Shown: positions 16,040-24,642 of the stretch, piece by piece
How positions within the stretch are numbered: position 1 is the first letter of the stretch
Layout: each line of letters opens with the position of its first letter
Assembly: GCA_947085325.1 (NCBI GenBank)
Contig: CAMTVY010000001.1
Span: 1-64,000 of the forward strand
Source of the DNA: JAQBXX01 sp947085325
GTDB taxonomy: Bacteria; Pseudomonadota; Gammaproteobacteria; SURF-13
DNA length: 64,000 bases
Direction: 5' to 3'
Translations under genes and position numbers: made by a program
The notes under the pieces: generated by a model
The model's database searches: none
Seen by the model: the letters and a program-made list of their open reading frames with translations, nothing else
What the model was told of the DNA's origin: nothing

Positions 16040-16628
16040 CAGCCGCCGGCCCCGGGCTGCACACACAGCGTTCGCGCTGGCGGCAGGGCTGTGGCTGGCT
16101 GCGGCGACAGTCGAGGCCGAGACCACCTACTCCGGCGACGGGCAGTTTACCGTGCAGAGCGGTGCGGTGCGGTTGGTGGACGAGGTCTATCTGCTCGACG
16201 CGCAGATTGAGTACCTGTTCAGCAAGCCGGTACTGGAGGCGCTCGAAAATGGTGTGCCGCTGGTGATTGAGTTACAGATCGAGTTGTTGCGCCAGCGTGA
16301 CCTGTTATGGGATGTGCAGCAGGCGCGTCTCTCCCAGCGCTACCAGTTAAGTTATCACGTGCTGACCGAGCAATATCTGGTGAAAAACCTCAACAGCGCC
16401 GCGCAGCAGAGCCTGACGAATGCCGAGGCGGCCCTCAAGGCGCTGGGCCAGGTGGAAAGTCTGCCGTTGATCGACAAGCGTCTGCTGCTGGAAGACGAAA
16501 TCTATGTGGTGCGATTGCGCCCGCATCTCGATATCGATGCACTGCCGACGCCGATGCGGCTGCCGGCCTATTTTTCCGCCCAGTGGCGGCTGACAGGTGA
16601 GTGGGTGACATGGCCGCTACAGCCCTGA
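15984..16628 (+). CDS. DUF4390 family protein, start uncertain
   Basis: Exported protein of unknown function; DUF4390 genes commonly precede NtrY-like kinases. The hydrophobic stretch AFALAAGLWLAAATVEA followed by ETTYSG looks like a signal peptide and cleavage site. The conserved-looking core runs from about 16135 to 16610 (ENGVPLVIELQIEL). No ATG lies in frame near the expected N-terminus. Candidate starts are TTG 15984 (used here), CTG 16005, or ATG 15864, which lies inside rsmB and would translate through the hairpins. The original start was probably displaced by the hairpin array. Its end overlaps the kinase gene. Confidence 0.7.
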   Translation: MKNGGASLHRAQAVFQQPASRRPRAAHTAFALAAGLWLAAATVEAETTYSGDGQFTVQSGAVRLVDEVYLLDAQIEYLFSKPVLEALENGVPLVIELQIELLRQRDLLWDVQQARLSQRYQLSYHVLTEQYLVKNLNSAAQQSLTNAEAALKALGQVESLPLIDKRLLLEDEIYVVRLRPHLDIDALPTPMRLPAYFSAQWRLTGEWVTWPLQP

Positions 16629-18808
16629 AACGCCCCGCTTCCGGGGTCGCGCTCATGATCGCGCTGTTTGCGCTGCTGCTGGTGTCGCTCTATCAAATGA
16701 GCGCGATCACGGAAAACTCCGCCGAGTTCAGCCGCCTGTACCTGCAACTGCTGGCGCTGAACGCGCTTGGCCTGCTGGTGCTTGCGGTGTTGATCACCAC
16801 CAATCTTGTGCGCCTGATTCGCCAGTACCGTGCGGGTGCGGCAGGTTCGCGGCTGACGTTACGCCTGCTGGTGATGTTTGTGGTGCTCGCGGTGGCGCCT
16901 GTGACCACGGTATTTTATTTCTCGCTGGGGTTTCTGCATCGCGGCATCGACAGCTGGTTCGATGTTGGTATCGAGCGCGCGCTCGGCAATGCGCTCGATC
17001 TTTCCCGCGCCGCGCTTGACATGCGTATGCGCGAAGTGATCAAGCAGACGGCACGCGATGCACTTGAGCTCACCGGCGTGGCGGATAATGCCTCGGCGGC
17101 GCTGCTGAATGAGCTGCGGGCACGTAGCGGTGCGGATGAGCTGACCCTGCTCACCCAGAAAGGCCGCATCATTACCTCCAGCAGTGTCGATGCACTGGCG
17201 CTGGTGCCGGATGTGCCGCGCGAGGCCATACTGCTGCAACTGCGGCAGGGGGAAAATTATGTCGGTCTGGACCTGGCGCGTGATGCCGGTCTGCATATAC
17301 GCGTTGCCGTCAATGCGCCCGCCGACGGGCCCGCCATGGAAGGCCGCGTGTTGCAGGCCCTGTTTCCGGTGGCCGAACGCATGAGCCGGCTGGCGGACAC
17401 GGTGCAGTCTGCCTTCGCCCAATACAGAAAACTCGCCTATCTGCGCACGCCGTTGAAATACAGCTTTACGCTGACGCTTTCACTGGTGCTGGCCTTGAGC
17501 CTGCTTACTGCATTGTGGGCCGCGTTTTATTCCGCGCGGCGGCTGGTGGCGCCGATCCGCGAGCTGGCCGAGGGCACGCGTGCGGTGGCGGCGGGCCATT
17601 ACGACACTCGTCTGCCGGTATCCGGCAATGATGAGCTCGGGTTTCTGGTGCAATCGTTCAATGACATGACCCGGCGGGTGGCGCTCGCGAGCGATGACGT
17701 GAAGCTGAGCCAGCAGCAGGCGGAGGCCCAGAGTGCATATCTTGCTACACTGCTGGAAAGATTGTCGTCGGGTGTTATGACAGTGAACCCGCAGGGCGGG
17801 CTGCGCACCGCCAATGTTGCTGCTGGCCAGCTGCTGGGTGTGGATTTCAGTACAGTGAGTTCGCTGGAGCAGCTGGTTGCGGAGCAGCCTCAGTTGCAGC
17901 CGTTCGTGGACGCCCTGCAGCAGCACGTGCAAACGCCGGACACGGAGTGGCGCGCCGAGATCATCCTGCCGTCAGCCGGGGCGGGGCGGCGCGTCTTCAT
18001 GTGCCGGGGCGTGCCGTTGCCCGGCCTGGATGCAGCGCCGCCCGACCATCTGGTCGTGTTCGATGACATGACCATGCTGGTGCAGGCGCAGCGCGATGCG
18101 GCGTGGGGTGAGGTGGCGCGGCGTCTGGCGCACGAATTCCGCAATCCGCTGACGCCGATTCAGCTCTCCGCCGAACGCCTGCGGCACAAATACCTGAAGA
18201 CCATGGATGCCAAAGATGCCGAAGTCCTGGATCGTCTCACCCATACCATCGTGCAGCAGGTGGAAGTGATGAAGGAAATGGTGAATGCATTTGCCGAGTA
18301 TGCGCGCACGCCGCAAATGCGGCCACGCTTGCTCGACCTGAATCAACTGGTGACCGAGGTGCTGGATCTGTATCGCAACGATGCGACCGGTGCGCGGCTG
18401 GAGGTGAATCTTGATCCCGATCTTCCGCAGGTCGAGGCCGATGCCGGGCGCCTGCGTCAGTTGCTGCACAACCTGATCAAGAACTCACTGGAGGCCATGC
18501 CCGGCACGCACATCAGCGTGAGCACGCGCTGTGACGAGGATGCGCGCTGCCGTCACGTCGAAATTTGTGTACAGGATAGCGGGCCGGGCATACCGGAAGA
18601 AATACGTGCCCAGTTGTTCGAGCCCTATGTGACCACCAAGCCCAAGGGTACCGGGCTCGGCCTCGCCATCGTGAAAAAGATTGTAGAGGAGCATGGCGGT
18701 ACGCTCACGGCCGAGCAGCCGGCGGACGGCGGGACGCGCATGATCGTGCGCCTGCCGGTGGTGGCCGAAGCCGCAGACATGCGATCCACGCAGGAGGGCA
18801 CGGCGTGA
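16610..18808 (+). CDS. NtrY-like membrane sensor histidine kinase
   Basis: A sensor kinase of about 732 residues. Two N-terminal transmembrane segments and a third after a periplasmic sensing region (about 280-310) lead into a HAMP domain (PIRELAEGTRAVAAGHYDTR), a PAS-like region, and a HisKA domain with phospho-acceptor His508 (RRLAHEFRNPLTPIQ). The ATPase domain has NLIKNSLEAM, DSGPGIPEE and GTGLGLAIVKKI. ATG 16610 was preferred to GTG 16601 because AGGTGA lies 9 nt before it. The stop overlaps the start of the NtrX-like partner. The signal is unknown; gene order suggests a link to envelope or ion homeostasis. Confidence 0.93.
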   Translation: MAATALKRPASGVALMIALFALLLVSLYQMSAITENSAEFSRLYLQLLALNALGLLVLAVLITTNLVRLIRQYRAGAAGSRLTLRLLVMFVVLAVAPVTTVFYFSLGFLHRGIDSWFDVGIERALGNALDLSRAALDMRMREVIKQTARDALELTGVADNASAALLNELRARSGADELTLLTQKGRIITSSSVDALALVPDVPREAILLQLRQGENYVGLDLARDAGLHIRVAVNAPADGPAMEGRVLQALFPVAERMSRLADTVQSAFAQYRKLAYLRTPLKYSFTLTLSLVLALSLLTALWAAFYSARRLVAPIRELAEGTRAVAAGHYDTRLPVSGNDELGFLVQSFNDMTRRVALASDDVKLSQQQAEAQSAYLATLLERLSSGVMTVNPQGGLRTANVAAGQLLGVDFSTVSSLEQLVAEQPQLQPFVDALQQHVQTPDTEWRAEIILPSAGAGRRVFMCRGVPLPGLDAAPPDHLVVFDDMTMLVQAQRDAAWGEVARRLAHEFRNPLTPIQLSAERLRHKYLKTMDAKDAEVLDRLTHTIVQQVEVMKEMVNAFAEYARTPQMRPRLLDLNQLVTEVLDLYRNDATGARLEVNLDPDLPQVEADAGRLRQLLHNLIKNSLEAMPGTHISVSTRCDEDARCRHVEICVQDSGPGIPEEIRAQLFEPYVTTKPKGTGLGLAIVKKIVEEHGGTLTAEQPADGGTRMIVRLPVVAEAADMRSTQEGTA

Positions 18809-20196
18809 TGGCGGCCTATATCCTGGTGGTGGACGATGAGCCCGACATCCGCCGTCTGGTGCAGGAAATCCTGCAGGACGAAGGTTACGAAGTGAGCGTG
18901 GCGGATTGTGGCGCAACGGCACGCGAAGCGCGGCGCGGGCGGCGGCCGGATCTGACGCTGCTGGATATCTGGATGCCGGATATCGACGGCATCTCGCTGC
19001 TGCATGAGTGGAGCGAAGGCGGTGTGTTGTCGTCGCCGGTGATCATGATGTCAGGGCATGGCACGGTGGAGACCGCGGTGGAGGCAACCCGCCTCGGCGC
19101 CTACGACTTCATCGAGAAACCATTGTCCATGGCGAAGCTGTTGCTCACAGTCGAGCGCGCGCTCGAGGCAGAGCGGTTACGCAAGGAAAATATCGGATTA
19201 CGGCGCCAGGTGCAGCCGGTCAGTGAACCGCTTGGAAAGGGCGCGGTGATGCAGCAACTGCGCGAACAGGCGCGGCGCATTGCACAGCATGACACCTGGG
19301 CGTTGATTACGGGTGAGCCGGGCAGCGGCAAGGAAGTGGTGGCGCGCTATATGCACGTGCAGAGTCCGCGGCGTGGAGGGCCGTTTGTCGAGGTGGGGGT
19401 GGCCGCCATCGCGCGCGAAAACTCCGCCGTTGAATTGTTCGGCAGCGAGTCGGGCGACAAGCTTTATTTCGGCCATCTGGAGCAGGCGAGCGGCGGTACC
19501 CTGTTTCTCGATGAGATCGGCGACATGGACAGCGCCACCCAGGCGCGGTTGCTGTCGGCGCTGGAAAACCGCAGCTTTCTGCGGGTCGGCGGCACACAGC
19601 CGGTGGCGGTGAATGTGCGCGTTATTGCCGCCACGCACCGTGACCTGCAGCAGGAAGTGCAGGCCGGGCGTTTCCGGGAAGACTTGTACTATCATCTCAA
19701 TGTCATACCGTTGCGTGTTCCGGCACTGCGTGAGCACAGCGAGGATGTGCCGGAGCTGTTGAAATTCTACGTCGACTGGTTCGTGAATCAGGAGGGCCTG
19801 CCCTACCGCAGTTTCGTTGTTGCTGCGCAGAACCGCTTGCGCAATTACCCGTGGCCGGGCAATATCCGCGAACTGCGTAATCTGGTGCAACGCCTGCTGA
19901 TTCTGGGCAGTGGCGAGGAAATCGGCCTGGAGGAAGTGGAGGCCGCGCTGAGCAAGCGGCTGCTGCACGCAGCAACGGCCCTGCCGGCGGCGTCTGGTTC
20001 AAGTGATTTTGATTTACCGTTGCGCGAGGCGCGCGACCGGTTTGAAAGGGCCTACTTCGAACATCAGTTGCGACTGGCCGGCGGCAGCATAGGCAAGCTG
20101 GCGGCGCAGGCCGGTATGGAGCGCACACACCTGTACCGCAAACTGCGTGCGCTGGGCATTGATCCACGCCAGACGAAAGAGTCGGAGCAAAGCTGA
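18805..20196 (+). CDS. NtrX-like response regulator with atypical AAA+ domain
   Basis: A 463-residue partner of the adjacent kinase. It has a receiver domain (phospho-acceptor Asp54 in TLLDIWMPD), an AAA+ domain (Walker A GEPGSGKE; Walker B GGTLFLDEIGDMD) and a C-terminal Fis-type helix-turn-helix (RTHLYRKLRALGI). Where sigma-54 activators carry the GAFTGA loop, this protein reads ELFGSESGDKLYFGHLEQ, so the sigma-54-contacting motif is missing. It may therefore regulate transcription without sigma-54, which is inferred. GTG 18805 overlaps the kinase stop; ATG 18808 is an alternative, and AGGAGG at 18792-18797 serves either. Confidence 0.92.
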   Translation: MMAAYILVVDDEPDIRRLVQEILQDEGYEVSVADCGATAREARRGRRPDLTLLDIWMPDIDGISLLHEWSEGGVLSSPVIMMSGHGTVETAVEATRLGAYDFIEKPLSMAKLLLTVERALEAERLRKENIGLRRQVQPVSEPLGKGAVMQQLREQARRIAQHDTWALITGEPGSGKEVVARYMHVQSPRRGGPFVEVGVAAIARENSAVELFGSESGDKLYFGHLEQASGGTLFLDEIGDMDSATQARLLSALENRSFLRVGGTQPVAVNVRVIAATHRDLQQEVQAGRFREDLYYHLNVIPLRVPALREHSEDVPELLKFYVDWFVNQEGLPYRSFVVAAQNRLRNYPWPGNIRELRNLVQRLLILGSGEEIGLEEVEAALSKRLLHAATALPAASGSSDFDLPLREARDRFERAYFEHQLRLAGGSIGKLAAQAGMERTHLYRKLRALGIDPRQTKESEQS

Positions 20197-20203
20197 AGGT
20201 GAC

Positions 20204-21577
20204 ATGAAAATCATTATTCTCGGTGCAGGTCAGGTCGGATCGTCCGTGGCCGCCAATCTGGTGGGCGAGGCCAACGACATCACGGTGGTGGACAGCGATG
20301 CCAGGCGTCTGCAGGAGCTGCAGGTGCGGTTTGATCTGCGCACGGTGCAGGGGCACGCGTCACATCCCGAGGTGTTGTTGCGCGCGGGTGCAGCCGATGC
20401 CGATATCATTCTCGCCGTAACCAACAGCGACGAGACCAATATGGTGGCCTGTCAGGTCGCCAGCATATTGTTTAACACGCCCACCAAGATCGCGCGCGTG
20501 CGCCAGCAGGAGTATCTGTCTTCGCCGCAACTGTTCGGCCCCAAGGCCTTTCCGGTGGATATGCTGATCAGCCCCGAGCAGCTGGTCACCAATTATGTGC
20601 AACACCTGATCGAATATCCGGGCGCACTGCAGGTGCTCGACTTCGCCGGTGGGCGTGTGCAGCTGGTCGCGGTGCGGGCCTACTACGGCGGGCCGCTGGT
20701 AGGGCGTGAGCTACGCGAGCTGCGCGAGCACATGCCCGGCGTGGAGACGCGCGTGGTGGCCATCTACCGGCGTGGGCAATCCATCATACCGCAGGGCGTC
20801 ACGGTCATCGAGGCCGACGACGAAGTATTTTTCATCGCCGCCACCAAGCACTGCCGCGCCGTGATGAGCGAACTGCGCCGCCTCGACCAGCCCTACAAGC
20901 GCATCATGATTGCGGGCGGCGGCAACATCGGCAAGCGTCTCGCCATCGCGCTGGAAAAGGACTATCAGGTCAAGCTTATCGAGCACAATCCGAGCCGGGC
21001 GCGCGCTATTTCCGAGGAGTTGCATAACACCACCGTGCTCGAAGGTGACGCCACGGATGAAGAGCTGTTGCAAGAGGAGGGCATCGGGGATATCGACGTG
21101 TTTTGCGCGTTGACCAACGACGATGAGGACAACATCCTGTCGGCGATGCTGGCCAAGCGCATGGGCGCACGCAAGGTGATGGCGCTCATCAACCGCGCCT
21201 CGTATGTGGATCTGATGGAAAGCGGCAGCATTGATATTGCGATCTCGCCGCAGCAGGCGATGATTGGAACCCTGCTGGCGCATGTGCGGCGTGGCGACGT
21301 CGCGGTGGTGCATTCGCTGCGGCGTGGTGCGGCCGAGGCGATTGAGGCGGTGGCGCACGGTGACAGCCGTTCATCCAAAGTGGTGGGGCGCTCCATCGAA
21401 GACTTCAAGCTGCCGGTGGGCGCCACCATCGGCGCTATCGTGCGCGGGGACGAGGTGCTGATCGCCCATCACGATACTGTGATTCAGTCGGAAGACCACG
21501 TCATCATGTTCCTGGTGGACAAGAAGCGCATCTCCGATATCGAGCGCCTGTTCCAGGTTGGCGTGACGTTTATTTAA
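20204..21577 (+). CDS. trkA: Trk potassium uptake regulatory subunit TrkA
   Basis: Cytoplasmic NAD-binding gating subunit of the Trk potassium system. The 457 residues form two RCK units, each starting with a Rossmann motif (MKIIILGAGQVGSSV at the N-terminus and IMIAGGGNIGKRLA near residue 233) followed by an RCK-C domain. The start at ATG 20204 has AAGGTG 4 nt before it, and the upstream extension overlaps the ntrX-like gene. trkH follows after a repeat-filled gap, keeping the pair together. Confidence 0.96.
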   Translation: MKIIILGAGQVGSSVAANLVGEANDITVVDSDARRLQELQVRFDLRTVQGHASHPEVLLRAGAADADIILAVTNSDETNMVACQVASILFNTPTKIARVRQQEYLSSPQLFGPKAFPVDMLISPEQLVTNYVQHLIEYPGALQVLDFAGGRVQLVAVRAYYGGPLVGRELRELREHMPGVETRVVAIYRRGQSIIPQGVTVIEADDEVFFIAATKHCRAVMSELRRLDQPYKRIMIAGGGNIGKRLAIALEKDYQVKLIEHNPSRARAISEELHNTTVLEGDATDEELLQEEGIGDIDVFCALTNDDEDNILSAMLAKRMGARKVMALINRASYVDLMESGSIDIAISPQQAMIGTLLAHVRRGDVAVVHSLRRGAAEAIEAVAHGDSRSSKVVGRSIEDFKLPVGATIGAIVRGDEVLIAHHDTVIQSEDHVIMFLVDKKRISDIERLFQVGVTFI

Positions 21578-21683
21578 AACAGATGCAAGATACAAGATAC
21601 AAGATACAAATAGAGTTCCACAGCGACCGCACCACTGTTGCTGGGAACTTGTACCTTGTATCTTGTACCTTGTAACTGTACTT
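21578..21683 (+). repeat. Heptad-phased inverted repeat filling the trkA-trkH gap
   Basis: The whole 106-bp gap is one element. Directly after the trkA stop it reads AACAGATGCAAGATACAAG and further CAAGATA heptads. After an unrelated core of about 45 nt it ends with CTTGTAC CTTGTAT CTTGTAC CTTGTAA, then CTGTACTT and the trkH ATG. The two arms are largely complementary. The final 36 nt have the same geometry (four 7-nt units plus an 8-nt CTGWACTT) as the topA leader. Confidence 0.8.
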
Positions 21684-23138
21684 ATGCAATTCACCGTCAT
21701 TCAACGCATCATGGGTTTGCTGCTGATGCTGTTCAGCATCAGCATGCTGCCGCCGCTGCTGCTTGCCTGGCTCCATCATGACAGGATGATGGATGCTTTT
21801 TTATGGTCGTACGGCATCACGCTCGTCAGTGGTTTGGTGCTGTGGCTGCCGGTGCGCGCCGTTAAAAAAGAGCTGCGTCTGCGCGACGGCTTTGTGATCG
21901 TGAGCCTGTTCTGGGCGCTGCTTGCCTTGTTCGGCGCTTTGCCGTTCATGTTCGGGCACGATACGGCGTCGTTTACAGACGCCTATTTTGAAACCATGTC
22001 CGGCCTGACCACGACAGGCTCGACGATTCTGGTCGGGCTGGATCAGTTGCCCATGTCCATCAATCTGTGGCGCGGGATTTTGCAGTTTCTGGGCGGCATG
22101 GGCATCGTGGTATTGGCGGTGGCCATTCTGCCCATGCTGGGCGTGGGCGGCATGCAGCTCTACAAGGCCGAAACGCCGGGTCCGATGAAGGACAGCAAGC
22201 TCACGCCGCGCATCAAGGAAACCGCCAAGGCGCTGTGGTACATCTACGTCGGCCTCGTGGTGTTGTGCGCCGCTGCGCTGTGGCTCGCCGGCATGACGCC
22301 GTTTGATGCCATTATGCACAGCTTTACCGCTGTGTCCACGGCGGGTTTCTCCAGCCACGATGCCAGCATCGCCTACTTCAGCAGCCCGCTGATTGAAATG
22401 ATTCTGGTGCTGTTCATGCTGCTCGGCGGTATCAATTTTGCGTTGCACTTTCTTGTGCTGCGCGGCCGCAGCCTGCGCGTCTATTGGCAGGATTCCGAGT
22501 TCCGTGTCCATATGGGCATCTTCGTGGCAGCCACTGTTGCGGTGACGGCCTACCTTGCCTGGAGCCACTACTATGTGGACATCTGGCAGTCATTGCGCTA
22601 CGCCGTGTTTCAGGTGGCGTCGATGGTGACCACCACCGGCTATGTCAGCGCCGACTATGGCGCCTGGCCGCCGGTGCTGGGTGCGCTGCTGATGGTGCTG
22701 GCCTTCATTGGCGGCTCGGCCGGCTCCACTTCAGGCGGTATCAAGGTGGTGCGCGCCGTGCTGCTGTTCAAGCAGACCCTGTGCGAGATACGGCGCCTGA
22801 TGCACCCCAGCGCGCTGGTGCCGCTCAAGCTTTCCGGCAAGGTGGTGCCGGATCGTACCGTGGCCGCGATATCGGCATTTTTCGCCACCTACCTCGCCTG
22901 CTTCGCCCTCATCGGGCTGGCCATTTCGGCCCAGGGTGTGGAAATGGTGACGGCGTTCAGCGCAACGGCGGCAGCGATCAACAATCTCGGCCCGGGTTTG
23001 GGCGGGGTGGGGCCTGCGGCCAATTATGCGGCGCTGCCGGAGGCCGCGAAATGGATGCTTTCCTTTGCCATGCTGCTCGGGCGTCTGGAAATATTTACCT
23101 TGCTGGTGCTGCTGACGCCTGCCTTCTGGCGTAAATAA
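21684..23138 (+). CDS. trkH: Trk potassium transporter membrane subunit TrkH
   Basis: Ion-conducting subunit of the Trk/Ktr potassium uptake system. It has 484 residues with about ten to twelve hydrophobic segments and the four pore-loop repeats of the family, with selectivity-filter-like stretches TMSGLTTTGST, SFTAVSTAGFSSHDAS, MVTTTGYVSADYG and the region containing INNLGPGLGGVG. The start ATG 21684 lies directly after the heptad repeat, with no visible ribosome binding site; the upstream frame extension lies inside the repeat. Confidence 0.95.
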   Translation: MQFTVIQRIMGLLLMLFSISMLPPLLLAWLHHDRMMDAFLWSYGITLVSGLVLWLPVRAVKKELRLRDGFVIVSLFWALLALFGALPFMFGHDTASFTDAYFETMSGLTTTGSTILVGLDQLPMSINLWRGILQFLGGMGIVVLAVAILPMLGVGGMQLYKAETPGPMKDSKLTPRIKETAKALWYIYVGLVVLCAAALWLAGMTPFDAIMHSFTAVSTAGFSSHDASIAYFSSPLIEMILVLFMLLGGINFALHFLVLRGRSLRVYWQDSEFRVHMGIFVAATVAVTAYLAWSHYYVDIWQSLRYAVFQVASMVTTTGYVSADYGAWPPVLGALLMVLAFIGGSAGSTSGGIKVVRAVLLFKQTLCEIRRLMHPSALVPLKLSGKVVPDRTVAAISAFFATYLACFALIGLAISAQGVEMVTAFSATAAAINNLGPGLGGVGPAANYAALPEAAKWMLSFAMLLGRLEIFTLLVLLTPAFWRK

Positions 23139-23148
23139 ACACAGTGTC

Positions 23149-23466
23149 ATGGGCATGATCGAAAACCTTGAGGCGATGCTGGCCAGGGGTGACGACTCGG
23201 CGCTGCTGCGCTACAGCCTGGGCAATGCGTATTTCAAACAAGGCGACTACGCCAAGGCGTGCGAACATTTTGCGTGCGCGGTGACGCTGGATGCGCGTTA
23301 CTCCGCAGCTTGGAAAGGCTACGCACAGGCGCTTGCCGCCGCAGAGCGCAGCGAAGACGCCGTGCGCGCCTACGAAACGGGGATCCGCGTCGCGGAGGAC
23401 AAGGGCGACCTGCAAGCAGCGAAAGAAATGAAAGTATTTTTGAAGCGGCTGCAAAAAAATTCTTGA
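23149..23466 (+). CDS. Small TPR-repeat protein
   Basis: A 105-residue cytoplasmic protein with tetratricopeptide-like helices (ALLRYSLGNAYFKQGDYAKACEHFACAVTLDARYSAAWKGY split across two repeats, then a third partial one). Such small TPR proteins usually mediate protein contacts; no specific partner is indicated. It follows trkH by 10 nt in the same direction. An ATG at 23155 is an alternative start. Confidence 0.8.
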   Translation: MGMIENLEAMLARGDDSALLRYSLGNAYFKQGDYAKACEHFACAVTLDARYSAAWKGYAQALAAAERSEDAVRAYETGIRVAEDKGDLQAAKEMKVFLKRLQKNS

Positions 23467-23467
23467 T

Positions 23468-23575
23468 CCCCTCCCCTTTCCAGGGGGAGGGCTAGGGTGG
23501 GGGTAAATGTTTGCGCCAGGCTTTAAGCCTCCAACTCCAACCTCCATCCCCACCTTCCCCCTGGAAGGGGAAAGG
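23468..23575. repeat. Imperfect long inverted repeat between convergent genes
   Basis: The left arm CCCTTTCCAGGGGGAGGGC (around 23473-23492) is complementary, with mismatches, to the right arm CCTTCCCCCTGGAAGGGG (around 23553-23571). The arms flank about 60 nt containing the short repeats CTCCAACTCCAACCTCC. It lies between the convergent TPR and DUF2007 genes, where it could serve as a bidirectional transcript end. The arm sequence resembles a repeat common in environmental proteobacterial genomes. Confidence 0.65.
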
Positions 23576-23582
23576 AAAATTT

Positions 23583-23834
23583 TCACGCCTCCAACTCATC
23601 CTCGCTGTCCGGCAGACTCGCAGAATAATCCGTGCCCAGCACCGTGCGCGCACGCGAGACAAACTCCTCGTCTACCTGCAACTTGATCCCGCCCACAGCA
23701 ATACTGTACAGCCAGTCGGTCTGCACCAGATGCTCGTCGGCAATGTGGCAGGGGATGCCCTCGGCCTCCAGGCTGCCCTTGGCGATGTGCGCCAGCGGCA
23801 TGAGATCAAACTGGGCCACCGTCACCAATTTCAT
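23583..23834 (-). CDS. DUF2007 family small protein
   Basis: An 83-residue protein starting MKLVTVAQFDLMPLAHIAKG with the SLEAEGIPCHIADE stretch typical of DUF2007, a family suggested to act as a signal-transducing or ligand-binding module but without firm function. Its start overlaps the stop of ttcA by 4 nt (ATGA), so it is probably co-translated with it. Confidence 0.85.
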   Translation of the reverse strand: MKLVTVAQFDLMPLAHIAKGSLEAEGIPCHIADEHLVQTDWLYSIAVGGIKLQVDEEFVSRARTVLGTDYSASLPDSEDELEA

Positions 23835-24574
23835 TGCTGTGTTACTTGCGCGGTAGTCATCAGCGGCTTGAGGGTGGAGAGCAGGCTCTTGAACAGCCCT
23901 TTGTTGGTGCTCTCCTCCGTGCCCAGCAGGGTTTTCAGATGCTGCCGCTGCATCGGCATGCTGAAGCAGGCCGGGCAGTTGTCGCGGATCACCGGCAGTT
24001 GCGCCGCAGCGGCGAAATCCCGCAGTTGCCGCTCGCGCGCATACACCAGCGGCCGGATCACGCGTACATCGCCTGCGTCGTTGAGGTAGTGCGCCTGCAT
24101 GGTGCGCAGCTTGCCGCCGTGAAAGGCCGACATGAGGAAGGTCTCGGCGAGGTCGTCCAGATGCTGCGCCAGCGCCAGTACGTTATAGCCGTTCTTGCGC
24201 GCCGCGTCATACATTACGCCGCGCTTCATGCGCGAGCAGTAGGCACAGAACGAATCGTTGGTCATGTTCTGTTTGGCCTGTTCCATGATGGGCTGGGCGC
24301 GGTAAAAATACGGCACCTTGAGGTCGCTCATCACCTGCTTGAGCGGTGAAGGGTCGAAGCCTTCAACCTGCGGATCCACTGTCACCACGCCGAGGTCGAA
24401 ATGCAGCGGCGCGCACTTTTGCAGGTGCAGCAGGATGTGCAGCAGCGACAGCGAATCCTTGCCGCCGGAGACGCCGAGCAATACGCGGTCGCCGTCGCGG
24501 ATCATGTCGAACTCGGCAATCGCCTTGCCCGCGTGGCGCAGCAGGGGCTTGGGTGGTTTTTGCGCGGTGTGCAT
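23831..24574 (-). CDS. ttcA: tRNA 2-thiocytidine biosynthesis protein TtcA
   Basis: Thiolates C32 of certain tRNAs using a [4Fe-4S] cluster and a persulfide. In the 247-residue protein the PP-loop SGGKDS lies near residues 35-40, and the two CxxC pairs CAYC (SFCAYCSRMKRG) and CPAC (DNCPACFSMP) are diagnostic of TtcA. It is slightly shorter at the C-terminus than the E. coli protein (311 residues). It is co-transcribed with DUF2007 and divergent from the NfeD-like gene. Confidence 0.92.
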   Translation of the reverse strand: MHTAQKPPKPLLRHAGKAIAEFDMIRDGDRVLLGVSGGKDSLSLLHILLHLQKCAPLHFDLGVVTVDPQVEGFDPSPLKQVMSDLKVPYFYRAQPIMEQAKQNMTNDSFCAYCSRMKRGVMYDAARKNGYNVLALAQHLDDLAETFLMSAFHGGKLRTMQAHYLNDAGDVRVIRPLVYARERQLRDFAAAAQLPVIRDNCPACFSMPMQRQHLKTLLGTEESTNKGLFKSLLSTLKPLMTTAQVTQQ

Positions 24575-24642
24575 GCGTCTATTCTACGCAATCCCGGTTA
24601 TACTCGAAAGCCGTGCAACAGGCTTTCGGCTGGAGGAGGCGC

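Noticed and set aside
15828..16064. Minus-strand frame across the hairpin array
   Set aside because: Its mirrored peptide simply reflects the palindromes; there is no independent sign of coding.
21585..21607. CRISPR repeats
   Set aside because: The regular TACAAGA repeats have a 7-nt period without spacers, so they are tandem heptads and not a CRISPR array.
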